From Manis javanica (Eukaryota > Chordata > Mammalia > Pholidota > Manidae): a DNA stretch of 64,000 nucleotides. The position numbers and the translations under genes were made by a program. Below the pieces are notes generated by a model, which searched no databases, was not told the origin of the DNA, and saw only the letters and a program-made list of their open reading frames with translations. The stretch covers positions 19,625,623 to 19,689,622 of the forward strand of contig NC_133165.1 in the NCBI RefSeq assembly GCF_040802235.1, in the 5' to 3' direction. Shown here in pieces: positions 24,611 to 38,199 of this stretch; the stretch's first letter is position 1, and each line of letters starts with the position of its first letter.

Positions 24611-26529
24611 CTAAATTTAAGGTCAAATCATGATTATGCATCATAGAGTACATTAGATAGTGATTAAACTAAAATAAATAGAGTGGACAAAAACCTCACT
24701 AATATTAACCATACAATGGTTCTATTTCACCAAGAATGTAAATTTTACTCTAATGTATTCTAGAAACTATAGGGAAAACTTAAACTAGTGCTGTGGTTCT
24801 ACAGAAAAAGCTAGATGTTAAAATTAAAGTTTAAGAAAGTTGTATAAAAATAAGACCTTTTAATCAAAATTCAAATCTTCATTCCTACATGTATTCTAAA
24901 GAGACAGTTCCCTCGAATGTAACTAACTTATAAAATGGTTTGGAGATTGTTATTTTGGGGTTATGTTTTGAAGAACACACTACTTCTTTCCACGTAACCC
25001 TAAGGAAGCAGGGTTCATCATCTTCATTCATCACAATGAATACATGACAGGTAAACATCCCAGCAAAAGACAAAACAACAAACAAAAAAGACTAACTGGC
25101 CTGATTGGAGAGCAGTCTGTAAAGTCATTTGGACGATTTTCTTAAGCACTCCTGATTTTACTGACTCTTTAATCAGTATAGCGATTCCCTTCATCCTCCA
25201 TTGATTTACACTGACCCCATGACTGGGTTAGGGAGGTTCCCAGGGTGTGCATTCATCCCAGTGCCACCATCCTAATGGAGGCAGTTCCATACTGGGATAT
25301 TCCCACAGTGTTTCTCATTGATTCTTAACAGGCATATTCTACATCCAGTGACTTCTAGTGGACAGACTGAATGGATTAGGGAAAGGAAGATTCATTTCCC
25401 CTCAATATAATTTTCAGTAGAAAAAAAGACTCATTCATTCTTTATTCCAGTACCAGGAATACTGAAGCTGCTGATCCTTTTGGGGTCCTACTTTTTAATC
25501 TAAATCACCTTGGAACAGCCTACTTCCGACCTCAAGTGCCACTGGGGTCCCTTGCCTGTTTCCTAGTGCTAGCTTACTCCTCCCCTTCTTCCTCAATCTA
25601 ACGTCTCCTTACATCTGCAGGAGATGAGGTATTAAAAGATTAGTCTGAATTGGTGGTAGTAGAAGCTAGAGTGCAACTTGGACTTTCTGATTCCTGGTGC
25701 AGCATATGCCTTCCTAGAGTGTCAATAAGCACAGGAAATTGTGATGAAAAAAAGAGGAAGTGAGAAGAGGAGCTAAGATGAAAAGGCAAAAACTGAGCCC
25801 TTACAGACTGTTATTTATTCATTGGTTAATTTTTTAAATCTTTGTGATGGAGGTTGTACCATTTTTTGTACCCAGAAAAGTCATTATAGTGACTAGCCAG
25901 AATAGTAGAACAGAATGCAATTTCAAACTGTGACCTATAAATGTGTCCCATTAGCCCTTTAAGCCCATCCAGCTGGCATTCTAAGAAGGGAAACAATATA
26001 TATGTACCTGAACAGGTACATACACACGAATGATGAGAATATGAAACTACTTAGAAAAAGTGTGGGCTTTTACAAAAAGAAGTTGTAAAACTTCTAAGCA
26101 AGTGTAATTAAAGGAAAATTTTAGTTTACATATATGTATGTCTGAAAAATGAAAGAAACGGAATAATGAATTTTCTCAAACAGGTTTTATAATAGGATTG
26201 TTCACTTATGCTCCTGGAAAATCAGAGCTCAGATCAGGACATAATCAGTGCACGCTTGGTAGCTGAGCACCAATATAGTAGCAAAAAGACCTAATGTTTT
26301 GATTCCATAACAACAAGTGTACTGTTTTACGTGTTTCCTGAAAGTCTGTTCCCATTAACTTTGGGGATCAATAGAGCTAAAAGAAGGTTAATACATAATC
26401 AGTCGTGGGTAATATGCGTAACAAAATAGAGTTGTGATATATATAAAACTATGACTAATATACAAATAGGGAAAATAAAACGGACATCAGGAATTCTTTA
26501 ATAATTTGTCGTTTGTATGCAGTAGTCCT
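24611..26529. other. Intergenic flank of the olfactory receptor, nothing recognised
   Basis: No recognisable repeat, exon or RNA was seen. The stretch lies downstream of the receptor stop codon on the minus strand and may include its 3' UTR. AATAAA-like signals occur (for example 'gaaaataaaac' near 26470), but none can be assigned without transcript data. Confidence 0.35.
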
Positions 26530-27468
26530 TTAGTTCCTCATGGTAGATGCAACCCTTTTGATCATATCTTTGAAAGCCTGTATCACTTGCTTGTTCCTCA
26601 GAGTATAAATGAAGGGATTCATTACCGGGGCAACCGAGGTGGTCAACACGGACACGACCTTACTAACAGCTACCCCTTCTTTTGCAGATGGCTTAATATA
26701 GATGAAGATGCAGCTTCCATAAGTAATAGAAACCACAATGATATGAGAAGAACAAGTGGAGAAAGCCTTTTTCCTTTGCTGGGCAGAAGGGAACCTGAGA
26801 ATGGTCCTGATGATGTACGCGTAGGACATAATCACACACACCAAGGTGAAAGTGAGGGTCAGCACAGCCAGGACCAAGACAAACCGCTCTATCAACTCCG
26901 TGTCTGAGCAGGAAATCTTCAGGATGGGACCAGCATCACAGCCAAAGTGATCTATGACATTGGAGTCACAAAACTCGAGCTCAAAGCCCATGCCAAACGG
27001 TGGGAGGACAATGATTAGAGCAATCATGTAACAGCCAATGAGGAATCTGAGGCAGACTCTGTAGTTCATGACGGTCGTGTAATGCAGGGGCTTGCAGATA
27101 GCCACGTAGCGGTCATAGGACATGACGGTGAGGAGGAAAAACTCAGCCACACCCAGGATGATGACAAAAAATAACTGAGTGGCACAAGGATTATAAGTAA
27201 CTGTATTGTCCCCCGTGGCAAGTGTATAAAGATATCTAGGAATACAGACAGTGGTAAAAGAGACTTCTAAAATGGAGAAATTCCGGAGAAAAAAGTACAT
27301 TGGAGTTTGAAGGTGGGGATCTACAAAGGTGAGGGTGATGATAGTCAGGTTCCCAATTACGCTCAGCAGATACGTGATGAGCAAAAAGGCAAAAAGCAGA
27401 ATCTGTAGATTCGGGTCATCTGTCAATCCCACCAGGATGAATGTTGTCAACACTGTGTAATTTTTCAT
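26530..27468 (-). CDS. Olfactory receptor, family 6 subfamily C-like (intact)
   Basis: A single uninterrupted coding exon of 312 residues encodes a class II (tetrapod) olfactory receptor, a seven-helix G-protein-coupled receptor that signals through Golf in olfactory neuron cilia. Visible hallmarks in order: an N-glycosylation site NYT at residues 3-5, PMYFFL at TM2/loop, [15 protein letters not shown] at the end of TM3 (a variant of [10 protein letters not shown]), [28 protein letters not shown] at TM5-TM6 in two adjoining blocks, and [15 protein letters not shown] at TM7. The loop-2 cysteines are present. Length is typical. I place the start at ATG 27468-27466; a GTG just upstream is not a likely start. 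Motifs are closest to the OR6C group. The ligand is unknown. Upstream non-coding exons are expected for this family but not identifiable here. Confidence 0.95.
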   Translation of the reverse strand: MKNYTVLTTFILVGLTDDPNLQILLFAFLLITYLLSVIGNLTIITLTFVDPHLQTPMYFFLRNFSILEVSFTTVCIPRYLYTLATGDNTVTYNPCATQLFFVIILGVAEFFLLTVMSYDRYVAICKPLHYTTVMNYRVCLRFLIGCYMIALIIVLPPFGMGFELEFCDSNVIDHFGCDAGPILKISCSDTELIERFVLVLAVLTLTFTLVCVIMSYAYIIRTILRFPSAQQRKKAFSTCSSHIIVVSITYGSCIFIYIKPSAKEGVAVSKVVSVLTTSVAPVMNPFIYTLRNKQVIQAFKDMIKRVASTMRN

Positions 27469-27859
27469 CACTGACCTCTGACTTCTGCATGATCTGTTGG
27501 TAAAAATAAGTTAGAAATTGGATACGAGGTGGATTCAAATAGATTAAAAGTGGGAGTAGAGTGAGAGTGCCGGCAAGCCAATATTATTTTATTTGATAAT
27601 GCGATTGTGTTGTTGACTCATGTTAGTCCATGATACAGACAATAGTATGACCAGAAAGCTGGTGTCAAACATTCTTATCAATATATTAATGATAAGTCTA
27701 TAGTACATATAATCCTAGATTAAATGATCTAAAAACCCCAAAACAAAACCTAGAGTGAACCACTTTCATGTGATATCACCCAGTGGAAAAACAAACACAA
27801 ATATAAAACCACTGTCTTGAATCAGACGATGGCAGGAGAGGAACAGAATGACCCACTGG
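27469..27859. other. Upstream flank of the olfactory receptor
   Basis: This is the 5' side of the receptor on the minus strand. Pyrimidine-rich acceptor-like sequence could exist, but no splice site, promoter or repeat can be supported by eye. Confidence 0.3.
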
Positions 27860-27965
27860 CATAGGGCATAGACTCTGGAACTTCTTTAGCTCAAATGGTG
27901 ATTCAATCAATCTTGACGTTAGCCAAGTTATTAATCTTTGTGCATAAACTTCTTATATAAACCAT
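27860..27965 (+). repeat. MIR fragment (plus)
   Basis: The order 'gcatagactctggaac', 'gttagccaagttattaat', 'aaaccatgg' follows the core of a plus-strand MIR. Confidence 0.5.
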
Positions 27966-27974
27966 GGAGGGACT

Positions 27975-30900
27975 TCTGAGTGGAAAAGATGGCAACTAGG
28001 AAGGCAAGGCAGAAACTTCTTCCCATGTACAGCCAAAAAAGAAAGTACAGTAAATACAACTAACCCTCAAAAAATTGTCTGAAGAGTTCAGAACAGGCCA
28101 TCTACACATGATGAAGAAGAGAGGACCACAGAAGAGGGGAAAACTGGCAGAGCCACGATCAGTTGGGACCCAAGCCCTTCCCTCATCCCAAACCACAAGT
28201 GGGAGGGAGAGGAATGGAGCACGGAGGGGGTAAACATCTAAGAATCTTGCACACTTGACCTTGGAGATCTGCTCTAGGTACACAAGCCCACATTGCTTTA
28301 GGCTTTGAAAATTAACAGGGCTGGAAACCAGGGAGAGTTGGAGCACTCTGGGAGGCTGAGACTCCTGTCACTTGCAGATGACAGACACTATCCTTTCTTT
28401 AACCTGAGATCCAACATACAGACGGCAGTTTGAAATATTTAGAAACAGCAGGATGTGTGCCAGAGGGGCAGCATGTGGAGGGACCTCTCTCCAAAGAAGT
28501 AAGGCAAGGGGATGATGCATCACTATCCCTCCCTCAGTCCAAATGTTAGGGTGCTTGTGAGAGACAACTCCAAATAGTCCATCTTCCTGGCTGAAGGCAA
28601 GCTTTCCTGTGCACCCATCTGCCTGCCCAGCCTGCTTTGACCAGCAGTGGTCAGACTTTACTGCCTGGCAGACAGAGGGAGATTTTGCTCTCTGGTAGGT
28701 GGAGGGAGGCTTTCCCTGCTTCCCTAACACTCTGTCACCCAACTGGTGAGGTACCTGTGGGAGCCAGCTCCAAATGCTCCATCTCCCTTCCTGGCAGCCC
28801 AGCACTGTAGGACCACTCCACTGTGCACTCACCCTACCCACCCCACCAGCCAGCTGCAGCCATCATTATGGCCAGAAGGCAGAAGGCAACACTGCCCGCA
28901 GTGATCCCAGCAGAATAACTGCATGACACACAAAGGGCACACTGAGGCAAGTTGTCAGAGTGCACACAGAGGTCAGCCACTGTTTGCAGGCATGCTGAAA
29001 GGTGGCCCCACCCACAACCCACCAACAACAACTGTGGCTCCACCACAAAAAGAAGCTGAGCAGAGAGTCTTCAGCTTCTGGGCACCACAGGAATAAAAAA
29101 ACTCCCCACAAACAAAATTCCAGGACCAGATGGCTTCACAACTGAATTCTACCAAACACTTAAAGAAGAGCTAATACTCATCCTTCTTAAAGTTTCCAAA
29201 CACTAGAAGAGGAGAGAGTACTTCCAAATTCATTCTATTTGACCAGCATCACTCTAATACCAAAACCAGGCAAAGACACCACAAAAAAAAGAAAATTAAA
29301 GACCAATATTCCCGATGCACGTAGATGCAAAAATCCTCAACTAAATTCTAGCAAACCAAATTAAAAAAATATGTCAAAAAGATCATCCATCATGACCAAG
29401 TGGCATTTATTCCAGGGATGCAAGGATGGTAAAATATTCATAAATCAATTAACTTGATACATCACATTGACAAAAAAGAAGGATAAAAACCACGTGATCA
29501 TCTCAATAGATGCTGGAAAAGCATTTGACAAAATTCAACAACCATTCATGATTAAAAACTTCCAACAAAATGGGTATACAGGAACATACCTCAGCATAAT
29601 GAGGCCATATATGACAAACCCACAGCTAACATTATAATGGTGAAAACCTAAAATCTTTTCCTCTAAGATCAGGAACAAGACAAGAATGCCCATTCTCCCC
29701 ACTCTTATTCAACATAGTACTGGTGCTAGCCATGGCAATCAGACAAGACAAAGAGATAAAAGGCATCCAAATTGGTGAGTAAGAAGAAAACAGTCACTAT
29801 TTGCAGATGACAAGATATTATACATAGAAAACCTTAAAGACTCCACCAAAAAAGTATTAGAACTAACAATTGGATTCAGTAAAGTTGCAGGATATAAAGT
29901 TAATACACAGAAATGTGTTACATTCCTGTATACTGACAACAAACTAGCAGAAAGAGAAATCAGGAAAACAATTCAATTTACAATTGTATCAAAAAGAATA
30001 AAATACTTAGGAATGAACCTAACCAAGGAAGTGAAAGACCTATACTCTGAAAACTACAACACAATCATGAGAGAAACTGAAGGAAACACAAATAAATGAA
30101 AATCTATCCTGTGCTCATGGATAGGAATAATTAATATTGCCAAAATGGCCATCCTGCCTAAAGCAATCTACAGATTCAATGCAATCCTGATCAACTACAA
30201 GCAGCATTCTTCAGTGAGCTAGAACAAATAGTTCTAAAATTCATATGGAACAACAAAAGACCAAAAATTACCAAAGCAATCCTCATAAAGAACAAAGCTG
30301 GGCGGATAACACTCCCTGACTTCAAGCTATACTAAAAAGCTACAGTAATCAATACACAAGAAAAGACCCATAGATTGATGGAGCAGAATAGAGAGCCAAA
30401 ATATGAACATACACATATATAGTTAAATAATACATGATAATGGAGCCATGAATATACAATGGAGTAAAGACAGTCTCTTCAATAAATGGTGCTGGGAAAA
30501 TTGGAGATTTACATGCAAGAGAATGAAACTGGATTACTCTCTAACTCCATGCACAAAAGTAAACTTAAAGTGGCTCAAAGACCTAAATTTAAGTCCTGAA
30601 ACCATAATACTCTTAGAAGAAAACATAGGCAAAAATCTCTTGAACAGAAGCGTGAGTAATTTTTTTCTGGCAACATCCCCACAGGCAAGGGAAAGAAAAT
30701 CAGAAATGGCCAAGTGGAGATATACATCAAACTAAAAGGCTTCTTACAGCAAAAGACACCAACAAAATAAAAAGGCAACCTACAATGTGGGAGTATATAT
30801 TTTCAAATGGTTTATCTGATAAGGGATTCACATCCAAAACATGTTAAAGAACTCATACACCATAAGACCAAAAATCAAACAACCCAATTAAAAAATGGGT

Positions 30901-31830
30901 GGGGGACCTGAACAGACATTTCTGTGAAGAAATACAGATGCACAACAGGCAAATGAAAAGATGCTCCACATCACTAATCATCAGAGAAATGCAAATCAAC
31001 ATCACAATGAGATATCATCTCATATCAGTTAGAATGGCTACTATTCAAAAGAGAAGAAATAACAAGTGTTGGTGAGTATGTGGAGTAAAGAGAATGCTCC
31101 TACACTGTTGTTGGGAATGTAAATTGGTGCAGCCACTGTGGAAAGTAATATGGAGGTTCCTCAAAAACTAAAAGTAGAAATACCATATGACCCAGTAATT
31201 CTACTTCTAGGAATTTATCCGAAGAAAAAAATCCTTGATTCAAAAAGACATATGCACCCCTATGTTTATCACAGCGCTATTTACAATAGCCAAGATATGG
31301 AAGCAACCTAAGTGTCCATCAGAAGATGAATGGATAAAGAAGACGTGGTACATATACATAATTGAATATTATTCAGTCATAAAAAAGAAAGAAATCCTGC
31401 AATTTGGGACAGCGTGGATGGACCTAGAGGGTAATATGCTACATAAAATAAGCCAGGTGGAGAAAGACAAATACCATATGATTTCACAAATTTGTGGAAT
31501 CTAAAAGCAAAACAAAATGAATAAAATAGTAGTAGACTCACAGACCCTGGGAAATGACTTGTGGTTATAATGGGGGATGGGTTAGGGTGGTTGGTTGGGG
31601 TGGGTGAGGGGATAGAGAGGCACAAAAATCTCAGTCATACTATCAGTTGATCAAAGGGATGGTAGGGCAGCATGGAGAGTACAGCCAATGTTTCTGTAAC
31701 ATCTATGTTGACGGTAACTGTACTAGTTGGGGTGACGATTTAATAATGTGCATAACTGTTGAATCACTGTGCTGTAGCTTGAAAGCAATATATTATTTCA
31801 TACCAACTATACTTCAATAAAAATAAATAA
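27975..31830 (+). mobile_element. Older L1 (L1MA-like), internally deleted, plus
   Basis: The first 1.1 kb (27975-29085) resembles an older L1 5' UTR ('gtggaaaagatggcaactag' at its start). It joins at about 29095 directly to ORF2 reverse-transcriptase sequence ('ttccaggaccagatggcttc'), so ORF1 and the endonuclease are missing. The catalytic FADD codons lie near 29803-29815. ORF2 continues with stops to the C-terminal frame at 31235-31504 ([20 protein letters not shown]). The 3' UTR ends in 'cttcaataaaaataaataag'. It is more diverged than the 5-kb and 15-kb copies. No convincing target-site duplication was found. Confidence 0.8.
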
Positions 31831-32215
31831 GTAATTATAACATGGGGGATAGTTGAAGTTATTTCATAGCTTTGCTAAAGGAATAAATGAATACATTTAA
31901 ATCCCTAGGAAAATTGTCTGGCATATAATAAGCACTCTCTAAGGGTTTGCTATTCTTCCTCTTATATCCAAGATTTTAGAATTAATGCTGATTATCCTTC
32001 TAGTCATAAATACTATGAAACTTCTTTCAGAGTTGATTATAATGAAGAGTGTGAAATTCCTAAAGCTGCTCCTCCTGTTAGTCCCTGTCTTTTCTGAATC
32101 CACAGCCAAATATGTTCCTTTAAACTGTCAACTTCCTACTCTCTTCACTTTCAAAACTGGAGAACACAAAACAAAGTATCATCGCACAGGGACCAAACTG
32201 CTCTTGTAAACATAC
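31831..32215. other. Intergenic sequence
   Basis: Nothing certain is present. A short 'ctggcatataataagcact' at 31919 looks like the tail of a MIR or L2. Confidence 0.35.
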
Positions 32216-32219
32216 ACAT

Positions 32220-32715
32220 TGAATTAGATCATTTCCCTTCAACCCCTTCAATGGCCTCCTTCTGATCTCGGATAGAACTGAAATTCTCTGTTTTGGCCTG
32301 CAAATCGGCCTGTGATCTGGCCCCTGCACATCCCTGGGACCTCAGCCTTCTCTATTCTGTCTCTCGTTCAGCAAGTTCCACTGACAGTGGCCTTTTTCAG
32401 GTCCTCCACCTTTATGTCTGTCTGTTCTTCATAATTTTTTATGTCTCACTGTAACCATGGCCTCCTCAGAGATGGGGCCTTATGCTCTCTAAGACAGACC
32501 TTCAGGGAACCTGGGGTTTCTGCACTCTGTTTTCCTGTGGCACCTCCTTACTCTCTGCGATTATATATATTTTTTTCTAACTTGGTGATCTTGGCCCTTA
32601 CTTGACTGCCAGACCCATGAGTACACAGTTCGTGATTGTTTTGTTTATTACTCTCAGTGAATGGCCAAGCAAAGTGTCTAGCACTCAGTGAGAATTAAAT
32701 AAATATTTGTTAAGT
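32220..32715 (+). repeat. L2 3' end (plus)
   Basis: The typical L2 order is visible: 'gcctgtgatctggcccctg', then 'actgccagacccatgag', then 'gtgtctagcactcagtgag', ending in 'aattaaataaatatttgtta'. No coding capacity. Confidence 0.8.
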
Positions 32716-33399
32716 AAATAAGTGGGATCAGCCATTTTATATGTGAAAATAAATTGGCTGATTACACTTTAAATTAAACATCATACATCCATTTCCATTT
32801 AGTCATTTATCTTTGACAGGGTGATGTTCAGTCACCTAATTTTGAGGTTAAGAACAGATGATTGGAAGTTACTATTACATAAATAATATATTTGGCTGCC
32901 TTATTAATGCCAGGTTTATAGTGGCAGGTTAATGAATCTGTCTCCTGATTCCCAATTACATATTTTCTTTTCTACACAAATGTGGGGGAAAAAATTTAGG
33001 AATCTAATTTTCCCTCCAGATTTTCTAACTCTAATGTGTTCTCTGGCCTCATCAATATATAGTCTATTTCTGTTCCTCAGTTTCTACAATCTCTCTGAAT
33101 ATATAGTAAGTGAGCAATTTACTATTGAAAAGTTAATCACTTAACTGAATATGTCTTATTATTCAGAAAGCTGCCATCAGCTTTCTTGCACTGTAGAATT
33201 AGACAATGGATTGATACTAAGCCTTCAAAGCTGGAAGTAACTTTGAACTATTGATTCTAGAGGTATTTTGTTTTTAATTGATAAACACATTTCTGATGAT
33301 GAAACTCAAACATGTAAGAGATAACTTCTGGATAAGGGAATTCATTTTTTTTCTCCCTTTAAATTAATTTTCAAATCTTACTAGGAGAACAGGTAACAT
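32716..33399. other. Intergenic sequence, nothing recognised
   Basis: AT-rich unique-looking sequence with no supportable feature. Confidence 0.35.
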
Positions 33400-33545
33400 T
33401 TCTACAACATTTACTATGTGCCAGATACCATGATAAACACTTGATATGGTATATCTCAACTAATCCTCACAGCAACTCTCTGAGGTATGTAGTATTATAA
33501 TCCACATTTTACAGATGAGGAACCTGAGGCTCATAAGTTTAGGGA
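33400..33545 (-). repeat. MIR SINE (minus)
   Basis: 'ctatgtgccagataccatga', 'ctaatcctcacagcaactct' and 'cattttacagatgaggaacc' in that order identify a reverse-complement MIR. Confidence 0.85.
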
Positions 33546-35789
33546 AACTAAAACATATCTATGTAGGGTGTCACCCATCTATGGTATGGTAAAGCAGCGA
33601 TGTGAAAAAAAGTTTAGCTGTAGACTTAGTTCTTAAATATTTCAAAATAATGCCTTTTAACTTGCTGATTTCACCCATGTATAGGCTTTTCATGACTGGG
33701 CAAACAGAGAGGGCATGGATGATGGACTTCTCCTTGCTCCTGCTTCCCCTATTTTTTGAGTAAATAATCAATCTTTTATATGCTACTGCTTCTGTCTACC
33801 CGACCGAAGTGTCTATCAGTTAGCTATTCGTATTTGAATGAGGGCCAGTAGCTAGCAACCAATTCCTCTTCAACAATCTATAATTAATCACATTGTAGCT
33901 ATTCAAACATTTCCCATCTGAAATTACAGTCTCCAGAGCTCATGACTTCTATTATTTAAATGGAACAGGATACTCCCAGGAGACTTCAATTAGTTTTTTG
34001 CAGGAATGGTTTTCACTTGGTTGTTGGAAAATATTTCCCGCAAGTGCCCTGAAATGTGTTTCCCCTGCATCTAGGGAAATATGGCTTTTCTCTTGCCAGT
34101 AGGGATGGACTGTGTCCAGTTGCACTGTATAGTTCCTCCACCAGTTCTCAGACAGCATCACGGGAAAGTGGAGTGGTCCCTGGCTCTCGTCACCTGTTAG
34201 CTGGTGCCATCCCAGGCAACACAGAGTCACTCAGACACCAGTCAGAGGACACCAGGTATTAAGGAGGAGAGGTCAAGTCTCTGGACCCCAACTAAAATTC
34301 CATCCTTTCTGCCTAATTCCATCTGCTAGTTTGATGCAGTCTTTGAGTGCTTTCATATGATACTTTGCAAAGTATTCATTACCCTGAATTATGCTCTGAG
34401 CCCTGAAAATTTTCTTACTCTTTCTCTGACAGTACTTAATATTTTTTTCATATCCTAATTTCACCTGGAAAAGAAAGTAATAAATTCTTGCACAGTAGCA
34501 TATAAATGTCTTACTGTGTTCATTGACCAAAATCCTAATGTTTTTACACACTTTGGCACAAATGTGCTATAAAATTTAAGGCCCATTAAAGAAGGTTATA
34601 TGCTCAGCTTGGAAATTCAATTGTGTAGAGGAGAACATTGGTGAGACATTTTCATTGAATGAGGAGAAAGGGCTTTCTCAGAACCTTTCATTGGTGACTG
34701 TATTCTCTATAAATCATTTGTTTCTCTTCTTAACCTTCTTCCCTTCCTGGAACAGTATTCAAGGCTATGTCAATATCATAGAAAAGGTAATATCTCAGAA
34801 TTTTCTTTTGATTGTTATTCTGGAATATTGTCAACATTACTTAGTAGCCAATTTGATTCTATTAGTTTCCAGATGGTGAATATCTGTCAAAATTGACTGA
34901 ATTATACTCACCTCTCTGATGGTCTTTCATGGCTTCTGAGTACAATTGAACCAAAAAGGTCCTTAGTGTGACTCACAGCTGGGCAGGAATGTGTGGCTAG
35001 AAACAAGTAAGTGTAGACCTCACCACATTATTCATGTGCACCCCCACACTAGTACTCACAAAAATCCTGTGAGTGAGCTTTGTTTAGTAACTGATGCACA
35101 TATTCCCCATCTCCTTTCTTCTTAAGAAATTTAAAAGAAACAAATTCCAAATATATTTTCCCAGTCTGTCAGTAGGAAAAATATTCATGCATTCTGGTTA
35201 ACTGAGAAGATAGACACTGTGGAAACTAGTAAGAACTCTCTCCAGTTTTTGAAATTCATACTCTAGCCTTTCTGAACAGTGAGACAGGTCTCTGACTATA
35301 TTTTACATTTATAAGATATAAGCAATAGTGATATCCATTGAGTGTGCAACTGGTGTGGAGGGATAAATTCACTGAGGAAACAAAAGATTCCCTTGCGAGC
35401 CAAGGTTCAAAAGTTACTAATTAGTCTATAGTGTAATGAACTTGAGTGAACTCTTCCAAATAAAAACTTTGAACATATATCAGAGGGGAAATTGTCTTTG
35501 GAGACAGGAATATGCCACAACAGGTCATGTGCGAAACAATAAGAGTCAGATGAAAAGCAAAAGACTTGACTCTCCCCACATGCCTAGGGACATTTCAGTT
35601 GAACCCAGGAGAGAGGCTGCTCAGGATTCCCCAAGGGTAACCGGATTGGACTTCATCCCAGTGAAGAGAGGGGGAACAGCTCTCCATTCTAAGCAGATAT
35701 TTCTGCTGGTGTCCATTCTTCATATGACACATCACAAATAATTAGGGGAATTTGTGTTGAGTTTTCTCATTTTTTAGCTTAAACTTCAA
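33546..35789. other. Intergenic sequence, nothing recognised
   Basis: No gene, RNA or confident repeat was seen. Small frames such as 35436-35741 lack family features and codon bias. Confidence 0.35.
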
Positions 35790-36085
35790 GTCAGTTGCTA
35801 TCCATTGGTCAAAGGGCACAAAGTTGCAGTTATGTAGGGTGAATAAGTCTAGAAATCTAATGCACAGCATGATGACTATACTTAATAATATTGTATTGAA
35901 TATTGGCAATTTGCTAAGAGAATAGATTTAAGATGCTTTCTTCACACACATAGGAGACATGTAACTTAGGAGACATGTTAATTAGCTTGACTGGAGTGAT
36001 AGTTCCACTCAGTATATATACACCAATCATCATGTTGTACACCTTAAATATTTACAATTTTTATTTTAAAAAGCCAGCTGCTATG
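35790..36085 (+). repeat. Old L1 3' UTR (L1M-type), plus
   Basis: The sequence carries 'gcacagcatgatgactatac', 'tattggcaatttgctaagag', 'tgttaattagcttgactgg' and 'catgttgtacaccttaaata', the recognisable 3' tail of older L1s. Confidence 0.75.
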
Positions 36086-36269
36086 CAATTCAAAACAAAA
36101 AGTAAAGCAAATACTGCAGGATTATAATCTTACAATATGACTTTTGTTTTTTCATTCATTTAATCAATAAAATTTCATAATATTTTTTCTGTTCAGTACT
36201 ATTATATATGTGATTGGGGTAGGATAAGTAGGGGAATATCTAATGTTAGATAATACATAATTAATGTTT

Positions 36270-36535
36270 TAGCTAGGTATATAATATTAATTGAGCTCTT
36301 CTTTGGCCTAATCCTGTGCTAAGTACTCTGTGTATGCTGTCTCTCATCTTTATAACAGCCCTTATGCATAGGTTATATGACTATCCCCATTCTACAGATG
36401 AAAAGTTGAGAAATTGAAAATTGAGAAGCTAAATAATTTTCTTAAGACTGTATATTTGCTAAGAGGCAGAGCTTAGACTTGAACCCATGCTTGCATGATG
36501 ACAAAGTCCATGCTTTCTGAATGTATTATATTGTC
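36270..36535 (-). repeat. MIR SINE (minus)
   Basis: 'taatcctgtgctaagtactc', 'ccattctacagatgaaaa' and 'gacttgaacccatgcttgca' are in the order of a reverse-complement MIR covering most of its length. Confidence 0.8.
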
Positions 36536-38199
36536 CCCCTATGCTTCAAATAATCTTTAAGGAAAATGATCACCTGGTATAATTAATTGTGGGCAAGGAA
36601 GGGGGTCATGGTCAATGACATCATTTCCCCAGAACCCTAACAGAAATCCAGCCCCAAGTCAATGTAAACTTTTTGATGAATTAAATGTATTCTGATGATT
36701 TCCCAATAAAAGCATTATTGCATGTATGCTGCCTGGCAGTGAGTTTATCTTTCCATGGGTCTTGAATGAGTTTAAACATACATATGTTTAATGTATAGCA
36801 AATGTATAGATATTTAATGTTCAAAGAAAATGCAGTATTCAGTCAAAGAAGAATGCTTAAGTCCACTTATATTTCTGTTCACAGCAAGAAATATTAAATT
36901 ATGTTAGGGAGGAACAGCCTGAATTCCCAGATATAAGCTTTCCTATTCTTTATAAAATATAGAAAACAATTATTCCATTGTTTTCTATATAATTGCTTTA
37001 AAATAGTTTTTAAGTTTTTTGTCTCTGATAGCAACACAGAATGCAATAGAGAAGAGTTGACTGAATAGATGTTATTCATGGCAACAGAAAGCATGAGTTG
37101 GTCAGGAAACCCTTCCCCTCTCATTACAGCTGTCTTTAATGAGGACAGGAGCCTGGAGCAGGGCTCATTCGGTCTCTCCTCTTATGCTTTTTGGGAGAAG
37201 TGGTCACTAATGTATATAAAATTCAGTCAAAATTTAATCCTTTTAGATGCACTTGATATATCAGTTTGCTGTATCTCATGGTGTCCATGATTTCATGAGG
37301 TCAACAAATGCTTCCAAGTTAGTAAAAACTAAGTAAGTATTTGTCTTTCCTAGATTTCTCAGGGATCCAATATGAATCTGTATGTTGATGAGAATTCTAA
37401 GTTGTGTCATCCTGGATTAGCAGGGAGTGTCAGTTAAATTTCCCCATTCTGAGGTAATAACTCTCATTATCTACTTCTTGGTCTGTCTAGTCAGTGAGAA
37501 CATGATAAAAACCACATCAACCTTACTCAGTGTCTCCAAGTGAAGTCATCCTATTGTTTCTAATATACATAGTCCTTAAAATCAGTGTGACTTCAAAGCT
37601 CTAATTAAAATACTTATTTTCTATAATTGCTTTGTCTCTTCCAAGTGGCCCATGGATGTGCACTGAGTTTATCTGAATCATGTTTTCACTTGATAGATAG
37701 GGACTCTTGGGCCCAGGGAGAGCAATGAGCTTCAAAGTCATAGACTTTGGCAGAGACAAAACAGATCACATGTCTTCAGCACAGGGTTTTCCTCCTATTT
37801 AACAATTATGAATAGAAGACAATAAATTTCTCTTTCTCTTTGTCAATGGACACCATTTTCATAAAGCCACATCACATTTATCCTGTTTATTTGCTCTATC
37901 TATATTTAACCCTGTATATTTTCTGTCACTCGCTGCATATACAGGATGTATTCTACTTCAGATTAGGCTATTTTTTTTCCTCCTCAATATACTTAGAAGT
38001 TGTGGAATAAACAAGCTTGAATCAAGATGTGAGAAGGTTTATATTGCAACAACCAAAGTGAACAATAAGCAACTGGAACCCTTGAAATCTCTTAACATAT
38101 GTTTCTGTCCAAATAAAGAACTGGCACATCTGGAATTACCAGCTGTACAGAGCAGCATATATCAAGTATGAAATTCTTTAGGCCTCTGAACTGGAATTT
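36536..38199. other. Intergenic sequence, nothing recognised
   Basis: AT-rich with no supported features. Short frames at 36894-37290 on both strands overlap each other and have no family signature. Confidence 0.35.

Noticed and set aside
26506-26907. A 133-codon plus-strand frame
   Set aside because: Antisense shadow of the olfactory receptor coding exon.
27975-31850. Possible target-site duplication for the older L1 ('ataaaccatggaggga' against 'ataacatgggggatag')
   Set aside because: Too many mismatches to separate from chance.
35436-35741. A 101-codon plus-strand frame in unique sequence
   Set aside because: No recognisable motif, start context or splice structure; expected by chance at this length.
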